The notes beneath the pieces were generated by a model that saw only the letters and a list, made by a program, of their open reading frames with translations, was not told where the DNA came from and did not search any database. The translations under genes and the position numbers were made by a program. 64,000 nucleotides of DNA from Symbiodinium natans (Eukaryota > Sar > Dinophyceae > Suessiales > Symbiodiniaceae): NCBI GenBank assembly GCA_905221605.1, contig CAJNDS010002429.1, positions 62,001 to 126,000 of the forward strand, written 5' to 3'. Shown here one piece after another: positions 45,729 to 58,272 of the stretch. Numbering within the stretch: the stretch's first letter is position 1; each line of letters opens with the position of its first letter.

Positions 45729-45989
45729 CTTCGCCAGGCCAAACAGCAAGTGCAGCAACGACAGGTGCATACGATGTAGACACATTCCATGATGACCAGC
45801 CATACCACTGCATGCTTTTCAACGACATATAACTGTAAACCTTTGTTTCATACCCAAATCACCTTTTCCCATGCCCAAATGCTTCAATCGAATGGATATG
45901 ACCAGTCCCAAGATATATTTCGGCCTGTTTGGAGACATGCCAGTACCAAAACCCCGATATACCTACTCCTCACCTAGAAAGGCTGGCCG

Positions 45990-46310
45990 GTCAAGAAGTC
46001 AGTTCCTATTTCCTAAGTAGGCACTGGGGAGCGGGGGGTAGATCCGCCGAGGCCTCGGGCCGGAGGTGTATAGGTTGTCAGAACAGGCACCCCCCTCCAA
46101 ATCCTCCCCCCACACCCAAAACCATCCCCTTTTTTTGCCTCAAAAGGGCACCCCCCCCCCCTAGGAAACCGGGGTTCGCAAGCGGACGGTCCCCCTACCC
46201 CCCCCAACCCTTCCCCCCCTCAGAAAAATATGGTGAGGGTTTTCGCCCCCCCGCCCCCATTCCCCCCCCACCCGCCCTACCCCCCCCTGAGGGGCCTGGC
46301 TCAGCCGAGC
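45990..46310. repeat. C-rich tract with many C-runs
   Basis: A pyrimidine-rich stretch with runs of 7-11 C, directly next to CCCTAAA repeats. It resembles the arrangement at 28.2-29.3 kb, where C-rich DNA also borders telomere-like repeats. Confidence 0.8.
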
Positions 46311-46317
46311 CGTCTCT

Positions 46318-46458
46318 TGAACCCTAAACCCAACAAAACCCTAAACCCCAAAGCGTGAACCTTGAGCCCTAAGCCCTCAATCCTCGACTAACCCTCGCCT
46401 CAACCCTAAACCCCAAACCATAAACCAGAAACCTGGAACCCTAAACCCTAAACCCGTC
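46318..46458 (-). repeat. Degenerate TTTAGGG repeats in reverse orientation
   Basis: CCCTAAACCC and variants recur on the plus strand, so the TTTAGGG strand is minus here. The tract is imperfect, with units such as ACCTTGAGCCCTAAG. It is the third such tract in the window. Confidence 0.75.
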
Positions 46459-49400
46459 CAGCGACTTGGGCGCTGCGGAATCACCATGCTCACGCGGATG
46501 CGCTGGGCCGGGCCGAGGCGGGTCGCGTAGCGTTAAAATTACAGAGATCCTTGCAGTGCCGCAGGTCTTGCGGCTTGCGCCGACAGAAGTGTAAGAGCAG
46601 CGTGCTGGGCGCTCCTCTGTGGGAATTGGGCCCGTCGACAGCGGTGCCAGCGCAAGCAAGGACGAATCGCCCAAAAACATCGCACCTAAGCTCAAGAGCG
46701 TTCAAGAGCACTTCTACGCGGCAAGTGCTAGCCGTCATCAAAGCTTTTTTGCTGGATTCGCTTCTGCAGGGCTCCCGCTAAACTAGTAGCTTCTCGCCAT
46801 GTGCGCGAGGCCTTCTAAGTCTTTCTGGGCTCAAACAGGAAGAACGAGGCGATGCTTAGGGATCGGGGCCTAGTGCCACTCATCTCGCATCTAGGTTGAG
46901 AGGAATCGACATGACGCCATGAGTTTTGAATTCAAATCACCACTCTGCCGACACCGAGTGGATTTTGGTGTAGCTACGCTCCATGACACTCGTCGCAGGT
47001 GGCACAGCTGGGCGCGACGGAAACCCCTTCTGCACCCGGAACCACCCATGGAACTACACCTGAGAGCGCATTACTTAATCATGCAACCATCGGCGCCGAG
47101 CAGCATCCGAGCAAGCATGTGTTGATTTTGGTAGGTGGTGGCGATTTGGGATGCGAGTGTCAATCGTGGGGGTCTGGATGGCTTCTTCAAATGCACCAAA
47201 TTCAATTCAATAAACTGAAGAAAAGGCAGCAGTACCATCAAAGGCAAGCTGCACCCGACAGGCAAGCCAGTATGAAGCACAACATCAAGTAAACCTCCGT
47301 GTCACACGCCACGCCATTCCTTCATGTAACGTCTTCACGGTACATCTGCCGGGGGCTACTCACTTTTATACTGGCTGTCTATGTCTCCTTCCTGCTGCGG
47401 GCTTGCCCCCGCCCCAGTCCACCTCTTCTTCTTTCTAGCACGGTGTGTGGTCTCCACACCCACGTAGTCCTTGCCTTTCCAATGGTTTGCCATCATGGGT
47501 GGGATGATGGCCGCCTCCCCTTCGCCACGCAATTCTACCAGGTTTCTCGTTGTACTTCGCGGCCGTGCCAACACGCTCGGTGCTCTTGGCCTGTTTATCC
47601 GGAGGATCGCCTCTCTATCTCTGCGCCTCTGGGCCTATGTTCCTACGCCTCATCCCTGCTTTGCTTCCGGTGTGGGGCTCTCTCCTATGACAGCGGTAAC
47701 AGGTCTGCAAAGGGTGCAAGTCCCCCCTTCGACGGTGGCCAGGTGCCTAATCCAACAGCTACGCCAAACCCGATGCACCATGGATAGCCATTACCCTGCA
47801 TGCTTCCCCCCCCCCCCACCCCCCAGGTTTGCATTGGACTTCTCTCCCCAACAGCTTAAAAGCAGCCTACACATGCGAAGGCCCTCCACATGATGTCGTT
47901 GCCCGCGCCTCCCGCTTGGACTTCCTGCTCCCACCCACTCACACGAGCCACTAGTCCTGTTGCTTTGCTCGGCTCTCCTGATGTTCCGGCCGACGAAGGG
48001 GTCAGACATCACTATGTGTCACTGCTATTCCTCTATCTTTTCCTTCAGGGTGCCGAGGGCCGAGGCCATGCGCTCCAAGCGTGCGCCAGTCTTGGGCTAC
48101 CAGCCGTCTCTCGCGATGTCTTTCTCTTCTCACTTCTTCATGTCATTTCTTGAATATTCTAGGTTGCACACACACCGGACCCCGGAGCGCTTGCAGCCGA
48201 GGCGCTGATGTGTGCCATAAGCAAAGGGATCTGCAATAACGGCTCTTCGTTCATCTGGCCTGGCCCATTTAATCGCTCAGTTAAGCAATCATGCCGCTCC
48301 AGCTATGTTATGGGACAACGCAGCCGCTTTGGGGTCTTTGCTGCTCGCAGTGCCTCGAGACGAAAAAGCCAAACGTCCAGTGAACACACCCATGGCTTCG
48401 ACACTGTCTCCGCCTGCGAGGGGCATGCACCAAAGGAGGCACCAAGGCGCATCAAGAAGAGCAGCGTTTCGCTGCGAACTAAATTGCAAGATTTACATCG
48501 GTTCATCTCAACGGACGAGTCAGTGCCGACTATCTATCCGTCTATCGTGCGACTGGCAAAGGGATGACAGCTCGGAGAATTGCAGCACTGGACACAATGG
48601 GCTTGCCGGTTTGCCACCCATGGCCGCACGTCAATTTGGAGTGCGTTTGATACTCCGCTGGCCTTCTTGTCGGTCGGCAGCTGGATGGGCGGACTCGGAT
48701 CGGGAGAACACAAACTCTCTGCACGCCAAGGGTTCAACGCCACACTAAACTCTAACCTGATTCTTCAGGCCAGCTGGCGGCTCGAGCAAGCGCCTCGGAC
48801 AGAAGCATGTCCACTGCTCCTGGCTGCGTGCCAGGAAGCGAAAACAACATGCCAAGTCTCACAGCCTCACAGCAAGTTACAGAGTGACAACCTCAGAATT
48901 CCATGCGATACTCTCCAGTGCGCCCCCGGCTCTCCTTCCGGAACCTGCAGCTCCTCAGCTCTCATTGGCGCGAGGCCTTGCGAAAGGTGGACCTGAACAA
49001 CAAGGGCCGACAGCATGTAAAATGAAAAGAGAGGTTGACCGACCTGCGTTCCCAGCCCGATTCAAGGCTCCATGTCGTAATGTCAACTGGCCAACATGGG
49101 TTTCAGGTCATTTTGAAAATCCCTTGGACTACACTCGGACGGTGGTTTGTGGAACGCTATGGCGCGAAGGTCCTGAAAATGACCGGTAAACCAAAATCAG
49201 GTCTTGGTCAGCCTGCCCCCCGCCAACTAGGACTCAAACCCCCAAATGGTATTTCACCGGCCGACAATTGCAGTGAATCAAAGGTTCTACTTTACTTAAG
49301 CCCCTCACACCCTTGAGTGGAGAAGAGCATGCGTTTGTCCGCAGGAGGGTTTAGGGCGCGTTCTAAAACCATCCAGTTCCCTTGAGCAGCCGTGCCCTAT

Positions 49401-52400
49401 TGTGCGTTTATTGTGCATCTGAAAGTCACAGAAAAACTTGGCCCGGCAGACCCATCCAGCTACCAGGTGAATGCCGTTCGACGCTCAAAAGTGCACAAGC
49501 ACTATTGCTAGCATCCCTCGGGCTAGCAGCGGTTAGACTCTTAGACCTTTCAAAGTCGAGTTGCAGCATGAAGCTCCAAGAGCGGCATTCCGCTCTCTGA
49601 GGGAACGCCGGACATGGTTGAAGAAAACGCGGTGGCACCTTTGCAGGGCAACTCAAGCTGTCTGGAGCTCGTCCTTCCAGCGTCGATGCTCAAAGCACAG
49701 ATAAGGAGAGAGAGCCTCAGCGTGGCTGCACGGCGAGCACGATTGTTGTGCCGCACGTTGCGCTGAACGCAGTTGGCCGCACGTTGCGCAGCCAACCCGA
49801 AGTGCCCATGAAAAACATCAGCCACAGAGGGCTGCGGGAAGCATTCCATCTGGCAACAGACTGCGCATGACGTCAAGCATGCTCCCAGAAGTCAATACAA
49901 GTGCTCATCTTACAGTCTTACTATTCGTTTTCCGACCATAACTGTGGGTGTCGTTGTCGGGGTGTAGCATGTGTGAAAGACGACCCAAATATAATATCAC
50001 GTGTACCCAACCACGGTTCTTTATAGCACTGGAAAATCTCCTGGGCCACAGGACGCTCCAAAGTGTGCCAGAACAAAGACGCCCTCCACAACCTCGCCCT
50101 GACAGCACCACAACTGGCATGTGATAGCATGTGGTGGCATTTGCTGCATGTCCCTGTTCGTCCCTGCCTTCACGTGCCGTCGCGGCAATGTGCTGGCCCC
50201 AGCTGTGCGGTGCACCAAAGGTGCCACAGGCCCTGGAAGGCAATTAAAGAACAGGTGGCGCTGGGAGGCGGTCTCTTTGGAAGGTTCTGGGAATCTTTCG
50301 GCAACCATGGTTGCCCTAATAGGAGGTGGCTCCTTCATTGCAGGAGGACGACAATGCTTTATGTGCATCTCGGTGCGAGGGTTGAACTTGTGGAAATGTT
50401 CTTTAAAGGTCCCATATTGTTGTCGCCAGCTCTGCCGGATCTGCGCTTGCAAGTGTGTGAGTTGTTGCCCCTCACATGATCTGAATGGAAATTAAACGTG
50501 CTCATGTGCAGGCTGTCTAGGAACATTCCGCCACTTGACTCTGTCAGGTCCTACTACACAGTCCCGGAAAGAAAGAAGAAAGCAGGACCAAGTTGCTGAG
50601 GTCCACGATGGGTCGCGCCGCGAACCTTTGCTTCTCTCGCGGCTCTGAACTTGCGACTGCCAGGATGTATCATGTGAACATGATGAGCCACTTGCATGTC
50701 CATCACCTGATGATCCAGCGCAAGCCATTTGGACGCCAAGTCTAATTAGTCATGACAGCTGTGCGGCTAGCAAATTCCAGCCGGGATTCGCTGCCAAAAT
50801 AACCGCCTCATGTCAGCTTACACGGCTTCTGCTGGCCCTTGAGCGTCGTACTCGATTGCATCAACTCGGAGTCTCGGCCCCCGGCAGAGCAGGACCCTCG
50901 TTCCAGTTGGCCAGAATCCTTGGGACACGTGAGTCGGCACGAACTTGATTGTTGAACGAATGCCCCAGTGCTACATATGTACTAGATGGCCCCACGCTCC
51001 GTCCTCATTGCTGAAGACTTCTAGCCGCCCCCGATGCAGATCTACTTCTCCAGCCAATTCCTGGCTGCTTGTGATGCCAACATGAGCATGAAGCTGCCGA
51101 GCACCTCTAACAGGTGATCTTCAATATTTCAACCTGTTTTGCTGCCGCCACACTAAGCCGTCGTCCTCCACCGCTGCCCGGCTTTGCCGCAAGAGTGCCA
51201 CGGACAAAGGCCGCGGCAGTTGAGATGCCCAAGGCTCCGGCAAAACCAGAAGCCTCGACAGGTAGTGGTGGTTCCAACCGCGAAGCAATGGACATTCAAC
51301 GTCGATCTATCTCTCGATATCTCTCAATCCTTCTGGCTCGTGTTTGAGATGTCCGTGTTCGTGGTGTCCGTGTCTGTGTGGGCAACCCTGCCACGGGTGC
51401 TCCACTAATGGCATTCGTAAAGCTGGCACAGTGTTAGTTAGAAGGCTTCCTGTCTCCTCGGGATGCGTGAGTAAGACTATTGCTTCATTCGAGTAATGCT
51501 GGGGGATCTGCATATTGCTTGTACCTGGCAGGCGACCACAATTGACGAATTTCTCAAGAGCCTAACTCGGACGCTCTCGGAAGCCAATAACCTTTGAGGG
51601 GCTTTGTGGCTAGCATTTCAATGCTGATAGATGTCTCAGACTTTTCTCAGCACCGCACTGCAGAGCCAGCTCCAACCTTGGACATATCTCGCCTAGCACT
51701 TTGGGTCAGTGGGGTCTGTGCCTCGGCCCTGGCAGGCCCTTGCACTGCGCTTGCACACTTCACGCTGAGCCACGTGTGTTGCTCATGCCCGAGGAAGCAG
51801 ACGCGGAAGCCAGCTTCCGGAGACGCTTCGAAGTCGCTAAAGAAGGCCAACATCTCCTGCGTCATGAAAACATATCGAAAGCTGGGCTGCGCAACCCAAA
51901 GCACACATCTTCCGAGGGACCGTTTACCCCAAATGCGGCCTTCCATGCCACACCCGAGTCCACAGGCGCCCGCGCAGCGGCCACCAGCCTTTCTCTTTCT
52001 AGCACATTGCGCAGACTCGCGAAAAAAAACGAATCCCAAAAGTTGGACCGGTGGGCTGATTCCATACCGAGGATACCACCGCAAGACCCCAAGCACGGTA
52101 ATGAAGCGAGGCATTCGGCTCGGCCCCCATGCGGGTTGGGGTATCCATGCAGGAGGTCCGATGTATTTACATGTTGCAGTGCTACAGTTGCATGTGTTGC
52201 GTTTGCTTTTTGGCACCACCTGCCCTGTGAAACCGTGCTTGGATTACGATTCAAGCGTGCAGCATTACTTCCACACTTCAAGCAAGGATAAGCGAAGCAT
52301 AAGTAGAGTCGCTATCAAGACCTTGCGTGATGTTGCCAGTTACTGCGTCGGACATCTTGGCCGTCGGCATCACCGCTTCTACTCTGAGCCATCTGAGGTG

Positions 52401-52729
52401 TTGAGGCGTCTGCACATTGTGACGGCACTGACTTGAGCGCTCGGCATCGAGCAAAGCGTCCAACGAGCAAACTGGGCAAGGTTGCTTCTTTTTGGCTCCT
52501 TTGCATTGAAACACGTATATAGTCGATCACTGTGCAACCTCAACTTCAGTGTCAGTGCGGCCAAGATCTGGTCACGGTTCCGCGTCAGCATCTTCAGCCT
52601 TGCAACGCCCTGAAAATAATTTCACCAAGCTTTGGCCATGGAAGCAGATGAAGCAACCTCATTGACCTCATGGTCTGGCACCTTAGGTGTTCGGCCTCTG
52701 CATGGTTCGGAACCACTGTGCATCTGCAT
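46459..52729. other. No secure gene
   Basis: Several frames are open but unsupported: a minus-strand peptide at 50554-50739, a basic/proline-rich segment near 51100-51350, and three overlapping frames at 51594-52436 (280 and 196 codons on plus, 190 on minus), none with a domain. A C-run lies at about 47806-47823. Confidence 0.35.
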
Positions 52730-52933
52730 TCAGTTGCCATCGGCCTGGCCACCACCGCTTTCATCGCCGCCGCTAGAATTCGCCGCGCGAGAACTTTCCT
52801 CCACACTGCTCACATAGACCTTGGCGGTCCCTGAGCTTCTGATCCTGCTACTCCTCATCAGGTAGGCCCAAACCAACGCGATCACGAATGCACTCGGGAT
52901 GGCGATAAGTACGAAGAGCCAGGCGTGGTCCAT
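52730..52933 (-). CDS. Small single-pass membrane protein, 67 residues
   Basis: From ATG 52933 (MDHAWLFVLIAIPSAF) the frame encodes one transmembrane helix at about residues 5-25, then MRSSRIRSSGTAKVYV and a polar Ser/Gly/Glu-rich tail ending QADGN. The positive residues after the helix suggest that the tail is cytosolic. A TCAG acceptor sits directly before the ATG, so this may instead be the last exon of a longer membrane protein. It is the nearest gene downstream of the CRAL-TRIO gene on the same strand. Confidence 0.45.
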   Translation of the reverse strand: MDHAWLFVLIAIPSAFVIALVWAYLMRSSRIRSSGTAKVYVSSVEESSRAANSSGGDESGGGQADGN

Positions 52934-53322
52934 CTGACGAGTATCTCCTCCGTCCCGCACACAACCCGTGTGTTGGGTGTGCCCAGGCTTGGGCCAAAAA
53001 AACGGTAAACACAGGCACGGGTGGCTTCAAAGATCATGTGGCACAACTCCGTCGAAAGTGGAAACAATTACTGTAGCCTGTGTGCGTGCCCGCGCTTTGG
53101 CAATGGGTGCTGCTGTAGCATAGCTGCTTGTCACTGTAAAGAGGTATGGCCAGCTAAAAGGGTGGGGCAACGAACGCCGGATACGTCATGGTGCCCTGCA
53201 GCGCATTTGAGGCCAGAATTGGCAAGTCTAATTGCCCCATGTTTTGCACCGGAACGCGCTAACTCTGCCAGGATGACCTGCAACTATCCTCAAATTACAT
53301 GGCATTGCATGGCACTGCACAT

Positions 53323-55265
53323 TCAGACCCGGTAACTCTTCAGCAGCTCAGGTGGAACCTTCTCAGGGCAGGAGAAGTACCGGCGGCCCACCTGCAACCA
53401 TGACAATAAGAGCCAGTGATGATTTCGAAACGACTACACTTTTGTCTTTACATTCTTTCTCTCGCTTTGACTCTCCACTTCCTCCCTCTCTCATGTGGAG
53501 GCCTCTCTAGCAGTTGCGAATGTAGCCAGGTCCTGACATTTTGGAACAGCTCTGCTTGATTGATGCACGGAACCTGACGGTGCATGCCTACCCGTTGCGT
53601 CCTTGTAATGGTGCAGCAAGGGGCAGATGCTCTTCCAAAACGATTCAAACAGATCCGGAGCATCAACAAGCAGAATCCGCGCTAACCGCCGCGGATAGTA
53701 ATTGTGTATGACGTCAATCATGAAACAAACAAACTCCAAGTCTGCTTGCAGCGGAGTGAAGCCACTCAAATCCACAATGGCCAATGCCTGCTCAACTCGG
53801 TCGCTTGAAGATTCCGAGGACTCCGAAGGCTCCATAATGCTCAGCCTTTCCAGTAATTGCTCCATGTACCATGTGCACATGCTGCAGCTTTCTTTGAAGC
53901 GGCGTTCGAGGATGTTGTGTCGGCGCGCGATGACAACCAACACCGGTCTCCCGGCGATGTCACGGTGAGCATGCAAGTAAGCTTTGCGAGAACGCATTTC
54001 CTTGATAAACAGCTCCGGGCCAAGGCGTTCAACGCCGAACTCCTTGCGCCACTGCAGACACTTCCGTAATTTGGATGCCGCTTCCGCGACATTCAACTGT
54101 CGATCTCGCAAAAACCACCACAGCAGAGCTCGGTTTTGAGCAGCCGGCCTCCCCCTGAATTTGAGCATGTCAGGAATATGCCGCTGTAGCTGTCGTATGT
54201 GTTCGTCGACCGTTTCTGCATCTACATCAAGGGGACGTTCAATGTGGCACGTGCCCAGACCTGTTGGGGAGCTGTGTAACGCCGACCGTACTGTTCGTGC
54301 TAAGACCTGGCGACGGCGGCGAAGACCGCATGCTACCACAAAAGCAGATGCACCAGAGAAGGCAGCAGCAGCCATGCCACCAGCCATGCCCCTCTTTGTA
54401 GAACTTCGAAAATATCCCAGAAAACGAGCGCTACGCACGACTTGTCGGCCACGTGTGTCTGGCGGTGCAAACTCCGGCGGCTCTAAGCCAGGCTTGAAGT
54501 AGTGTTGTCTCAGCTCCTCTACCGAAACAAAGTCCGCCAGGCTGGAATATCTTCCAAGAAGCGGTTTGATGCTCTCCCAGAATGTCCGGAACAAGTCTGG
54601 AGCTCCCACCAGCAATACCTTCCCCGTGCGTCCCGGGTAGTAGTTGTAGAGGGCTTCGATCAAGAACCCAGCAACCTCCAAGTCAGCTTGTAACGGCGAG
54701 AAGTCGCGTAGGTCAAAGATGCCAAGCGCCTGCTCAGGCTTGGAAGTTTCAGGAGCTCTTGGCTTGGTCCCTTCCGGAGGTGGCTCCAGCGTATGCAGCT
54801 GCTTCATGGCTGTCTCCAGCATCCAGGTGCACATCCGCGAGCTTTCCAACAAGCTTCGATCAAAGACGTTATGCCGTCGGGCAATAGCTACGATCACCGG
54901 ACGACCGACAACGTCTGGATGGCGGTGCACATAACCCTTACCAGCACGCATCTCCTTTAGAAACATATCTGGACCAAGGTATTCCACTCCTCAGCAACCA
55001 TCTCACAACTTCACAACCATCGCCTCTGCATCGTGCATTGCGGCAAGCAGAACTGAGCGTCCCACGGAACCTTTGTCGCCAGCGCAAACACTTCACAAGC
55101 TTCTCAGTGGCCTGGAGCACACGATGACGATGGTGCGTCAAGATTTCTTGCTGCACATCTCCGGTGTTGAGCTTTCAGCTATTTCAGCTACGCCTCCTTG
55201 ACATCCAGACGTCGGTCTCGCAGAAACCACCAGACTAAGCCAGGATTCTCAACTGCTGGTCGGTG
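53323..55265 (-). CDS. Tandem CRAL-TRIO (Sec14-like) protein, multi-exon
   Basis: Two Sec14-type lipid-binding domains follow each other. Domain 1 begins in exons 55265-55194 (GLVWWFLRDRRLDVKE) and 55111-55066 (ATEKLVKCLRWRQRF), then continues in a long exon from 54989. Introns are 82 nt (GC donor) and 76 nt (GT). Its core reads PEQALGIFDLRDFSPLQADL and YYPGRTGKVLLVGAPDLF. Domain 2 repeats the pattern: ALLWWFLRDRQLNVAEAASK, VEQALAIVDLSGFTPLQADL, YYPRRLARILLVDAPDLF. Between them is MAGGMAAAAFSGASAFVVA plus arginines, which looks like a former N-terminus. The end of domain 2 is unclear: the frame breaks near 53600, and a good last exon is 53391-53323 (YFSCPEKVPPELLKSYRV). The product likely moves lipids between membranes. 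Confidence 0.75.
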
Positions 55266-55591
55266 CTGAAAGTTCCTTGTGCGCAATGTGCGTAACTATA
55301 TGTCTCACCGGCAGCAGCATGTGTCAGCATATGCTTCGGACTGCGAACGGCTGCTAACTGCTAACGAGTCACGGCAGGTTCTTGTAGCCTCAGCTAGTTG
55401 GGGTGTGCAAGCACGAGACCTGCCATGCCTCTGCTGCATGTAAAATGCACAGGCATGTTCACCTACAGATACTCCCTGCAAGCCCTTTCTGCGGCGCAGC
55501 CACTGCGCAAGTTTTGGCACACCTACCCAGATGCCATGCTTGTGAGCGACATCTTAACTGATGTCTTCTGATGTCTTCTGGGACATACTAC

Positions 55592-55746
55592 CGTCCTCGC
55601 TGCATCTCGCTTGCTGCATCCGTGTCCAGGCCTCATTGATGCGAGCCCACGCGATGCTTCCGTCCACCTTGCAAGGCTCGATGTAGGTAGAGCCTCGTGG
55701 GGTACAGGACGTCCACAGGACAGCTGCATCAAAATCCAACAGGCAC
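55592..55746 (-). CDS. Exon of an unassigned gene, possibly upstream part of the CRAL-TRIO gene
   Basis: An exon between an AG|G acceptor (55748-55747) and a GT donor (GTAGTA at 55591) encodes LDFDAAVLWTSCTPRGSTY, then KVDGSIAWARINEAWTRMQQ. Both borders and the composition support coding. It lies 330 bp upstream of the first recognised CRAL-TRIO exon on the same strand, so it may belong to that gene, but I see no exon linking them. Confidence 0.45.
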
Positions 55747-55749
55747 CTT

Positions 55750-57456
55750 GACTATCCTTGACTATTCTTGACTCAAGGGAAGCGGGATGGGTGTTGGGGC
55801 CGCGTCTACGGATACGAATCAGGCTTCAACAAACGGCAACGCAAGCCCTGACGCAAGCCCGTTCTCAGAACACATGGCTCATGGCCAAAGCTCGTGAATC
55901 AGATTCAAGAAAGCACATGAATGCAAAGAGGCAAATTGTCTCACAGCAAGCCGCCAAGGTCCGGCCCAGCGCGCAGAGCTGTGTTGCTCAAGCCTGCCGA
56001 AGAACTTTTCGGCACCTCACGGCAGAAAGCGGCAGAATGCGCAAGTTCAGCGTACCTGTGCCTTGTACGTACGTGTACGAACTAGCCCAACTGTTCACGC
56101 TGTGTCGACATACCCCACACCTCCCCACCCTCAACTTCGGTTCAGTGTAATTTGTTGCGATGTGTGCTTCTTCAACCTACGCAGGCATGCGCACGGAAGC
56201 CTCGGTATGACCAGAGAATGCCAGCTGCAACCTCGGATCCGGGAATTGTGATTCAGAAATGAAGAGGTGCAGAGGCATTCTCAGCAGGTGTTCTACTGTT
56301 TCGACCCCAAGCAGGCCAGTCATCGAGGAGCCTCGAGATTCATAGCGGGTATTGGGTTCTGCTGCTCGTCATTTGGAGAACTGGCCATGAAATGCCATGA
56401 ACCAGCCCTCCGGATCCCCTTGGTCTATCCAGATACTGTCGGGTCAAGGGCTCTGCAGCGCAAAGCTTGATTCGCAAAGGTTTATCCAGTGAGCCAGCTG
56501 ACAGCAGCAATACAGCTACAAACTGCATTCAAGCCCCCAAGTGCAGAATGAATGAAGCGCTTGAGCATGTCGTGACACTTCAAGCTCGCCTTCTTGCTGC
56601 TGTTCAGTCACTGCACACCGTTTGGGAAGAACGCAGCTGCTGCTGCTGCCGCAGGCACCGTCAGTTTCAGCGCTCGACCTCGGCTCAAAGTGGGTGCCAA
56701 CATAATCAGGTCGCCCCACCTCAGTGTACCGATAGGCCCTATACTCAATATCCTTTCAGTTTAATCCCCTCTCAGGACGACCTCCTGTTTCACAAACCTT
56801 CTGGCCTCTAAGCGTGTGAGCCCGGCGGTCATCTGCCATTCCAGGCGACGCAAGCTTTGGAGGCCACGAGCTCGGAGCTACCGATTTAGGTGCGTGGCTG
56901 ATTCTGAGGGTGGGCGCCATACATATTAAATTTGCATGTACAGTAGCCCAAACTAAGTACCTGCTTGTTTCTGTGCCAGTTCCCGGACTCAAACTTCAGG
57001 AATGAGCATGGGCCAGCAAGTGGCGAAGAAAGCCGCTACAGGCATCTGCTACAGGCATCTGCTACAGGCATGTGATCGTTCGCTGCAACTGCTTCGGCCA
57101 CTTTTGGCGGACTCCGTGCCATGGGCTTCAGCTCTGCCAGCAAGAGCTGCTGGAGACGCAGGACCTTCCACAAAGGAGCAGATGCTGAGATGCGTAACGG
57201 GCATAAGGCTGGCACAAGGGCTTGGACATCTTGGACTGAAGTATTTATCAGCATTTGACATGCTATTTTCTGGCAGCTTGGCTGAGCCGCTGATGACTGT
57301 ACAACACGTCACGCTCCAGCTGCCTCTCAGTCTGACGACTATCCGCGACCATCCGTGACGGAATCCGTGGCGGAGTCCGTGACAGAATGCGCGACCATTT
57401 GCATGACTCTGCATGACTATCTTCGCGACTATCCGCTCACGACAACATACATCTTC
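55750..57456. other. No supported gene; short tandem repeats
   Basis: GCTACAGGCATCT is repeated almost three times at 57034-57070, and a 20-nt unit beginning CTCACGACAAC is repeated twice at 57436-57476. A plus-strand frame at 55758-56150 has no domain. Confidence 0.4.
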
Positions 57457-58272
57457 TCACGACAACATACATCTTCGTCTGGGTGCAGGGACGGCCGCCA
57501 AGGTGCCCAAGAGGTGCGAGAGCTCCTGGAGTTCTCCAGGTTCCACTCCAGCCTCACGCAGCTGCTCCACAACTCTCGTGTTGCCCTTCATGGCTGCATA
57601 GTACACTGCCGATCGTCCTGTCACATCTTTGATGTTTACGTCGGCCTTGGCCGCTAACAAAGTTGCGATGATCGCCGGCGAGTCTTTGATGCAGGCCTGC
57701 ATGAGCGGCGTACGGCCCATCTCATTTGTACTTTGCAAGTCAACACCCCGGCTGATCAAGTGCAACGCCAGGTCGCTGAGCCTCATCCTCACTGCCAGAT
57801 GAAGCACATTGCTCCCCGAGTCTAAGAGCAAGTTCCCGTCAGCATCGAAACCGGCACCCTGATCGAGCAGCTGGCGGGCCTCTTCAACACGGTCCTTGTT
57901 TGCTGCCACGACAAAGTCGGTAAGCAGCTGGCGATAGTCAGCTGCCTTACCTGGAATTCGGACGATGACCAAGTCAAGAACTTCGCTTGAGAGGAATTCC
58001 TTGAGAGGCTTGATCATTTCCGCATCATTCAGAGTCGCACCCTCGTGTACCAACTGTACTGTGAATGGCGGTGAGCAAATCACCTCGGCGATCCTCTTCT
58101 TTACGTTGATCAATGGCTCGTCTGAGCTGATGTCGAACCTTACCTCTCGACCACCCAACGTCCTGGCGCTGACACTCACCGATGGAATCGATGGACAATG
58201 GACCCCTGGGACCAGAGGACTTCCACTGCAGTCACCATGTGGGTCTCCCGGATTTTCCTCGCTCTGCTTCAT
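57457..58272 (-). CDS. Ubiquitin-like domain plus ankyrin repeats protein
   Basis: A single-exon frame from ATG 58272 to its stop at 57457 encodes 271 residues. Residues 32-105 form a ubiquitin-like fold: VSVSARTLGGREVRFDIS, a helix INVKKRIAE, then FTVQLVHEGATLND and LDLVIVRI. Residues 115-245 carry about four ankyrin repeats: DRVEEARQLLDQGAGFDADG, GSNVLHLAVRMRLSDLALHL, GRTPLMQACIKDSPAIIATL and GRSAVYYAAMKGNTRVVEQL. Ankyrin repeats bind partner proteins; the ubiquitin-like part suggests a link to the ubiquitin system, which is inference. Ubiquitin-like/ankyrin combinations are frequent in dinoflagellate gene sets. No intron is needed, in contrast to most neighbours. Confidence 0.85.
   Translation of the reverse strand: MKQSEENPGDPHGDCSGSPLVPGVHCPSIPSVSVSARTLGGREVRFDISSDEPLINVKKRIAEVICSPPFTVQLVHEGATLNDAEMIKPLKEFLSSEVLDLVIVRIPGKAADYRQLLTDFVVAANKDRVEEARQLLDQGAGFDADGNLLLDSGSNVLHLAVRMRLSDLALHLISRGVDLQSTNEMGRTPLMQACIKDSPAIIATLLAAKADVNIKDVTGRSAVYYAAMKGNTRVVEQLREAGVEPGELQELSHLLGTLAAVPAPRRRCMLS

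Noticed and set aside
53574-53601. Tiny intron repairing the frame at the end of the second CRAL-TRIO domain
   Set aside because: It would be 18-28 nt, too short for a credible intron; an indel or a different exon structure is more likely.
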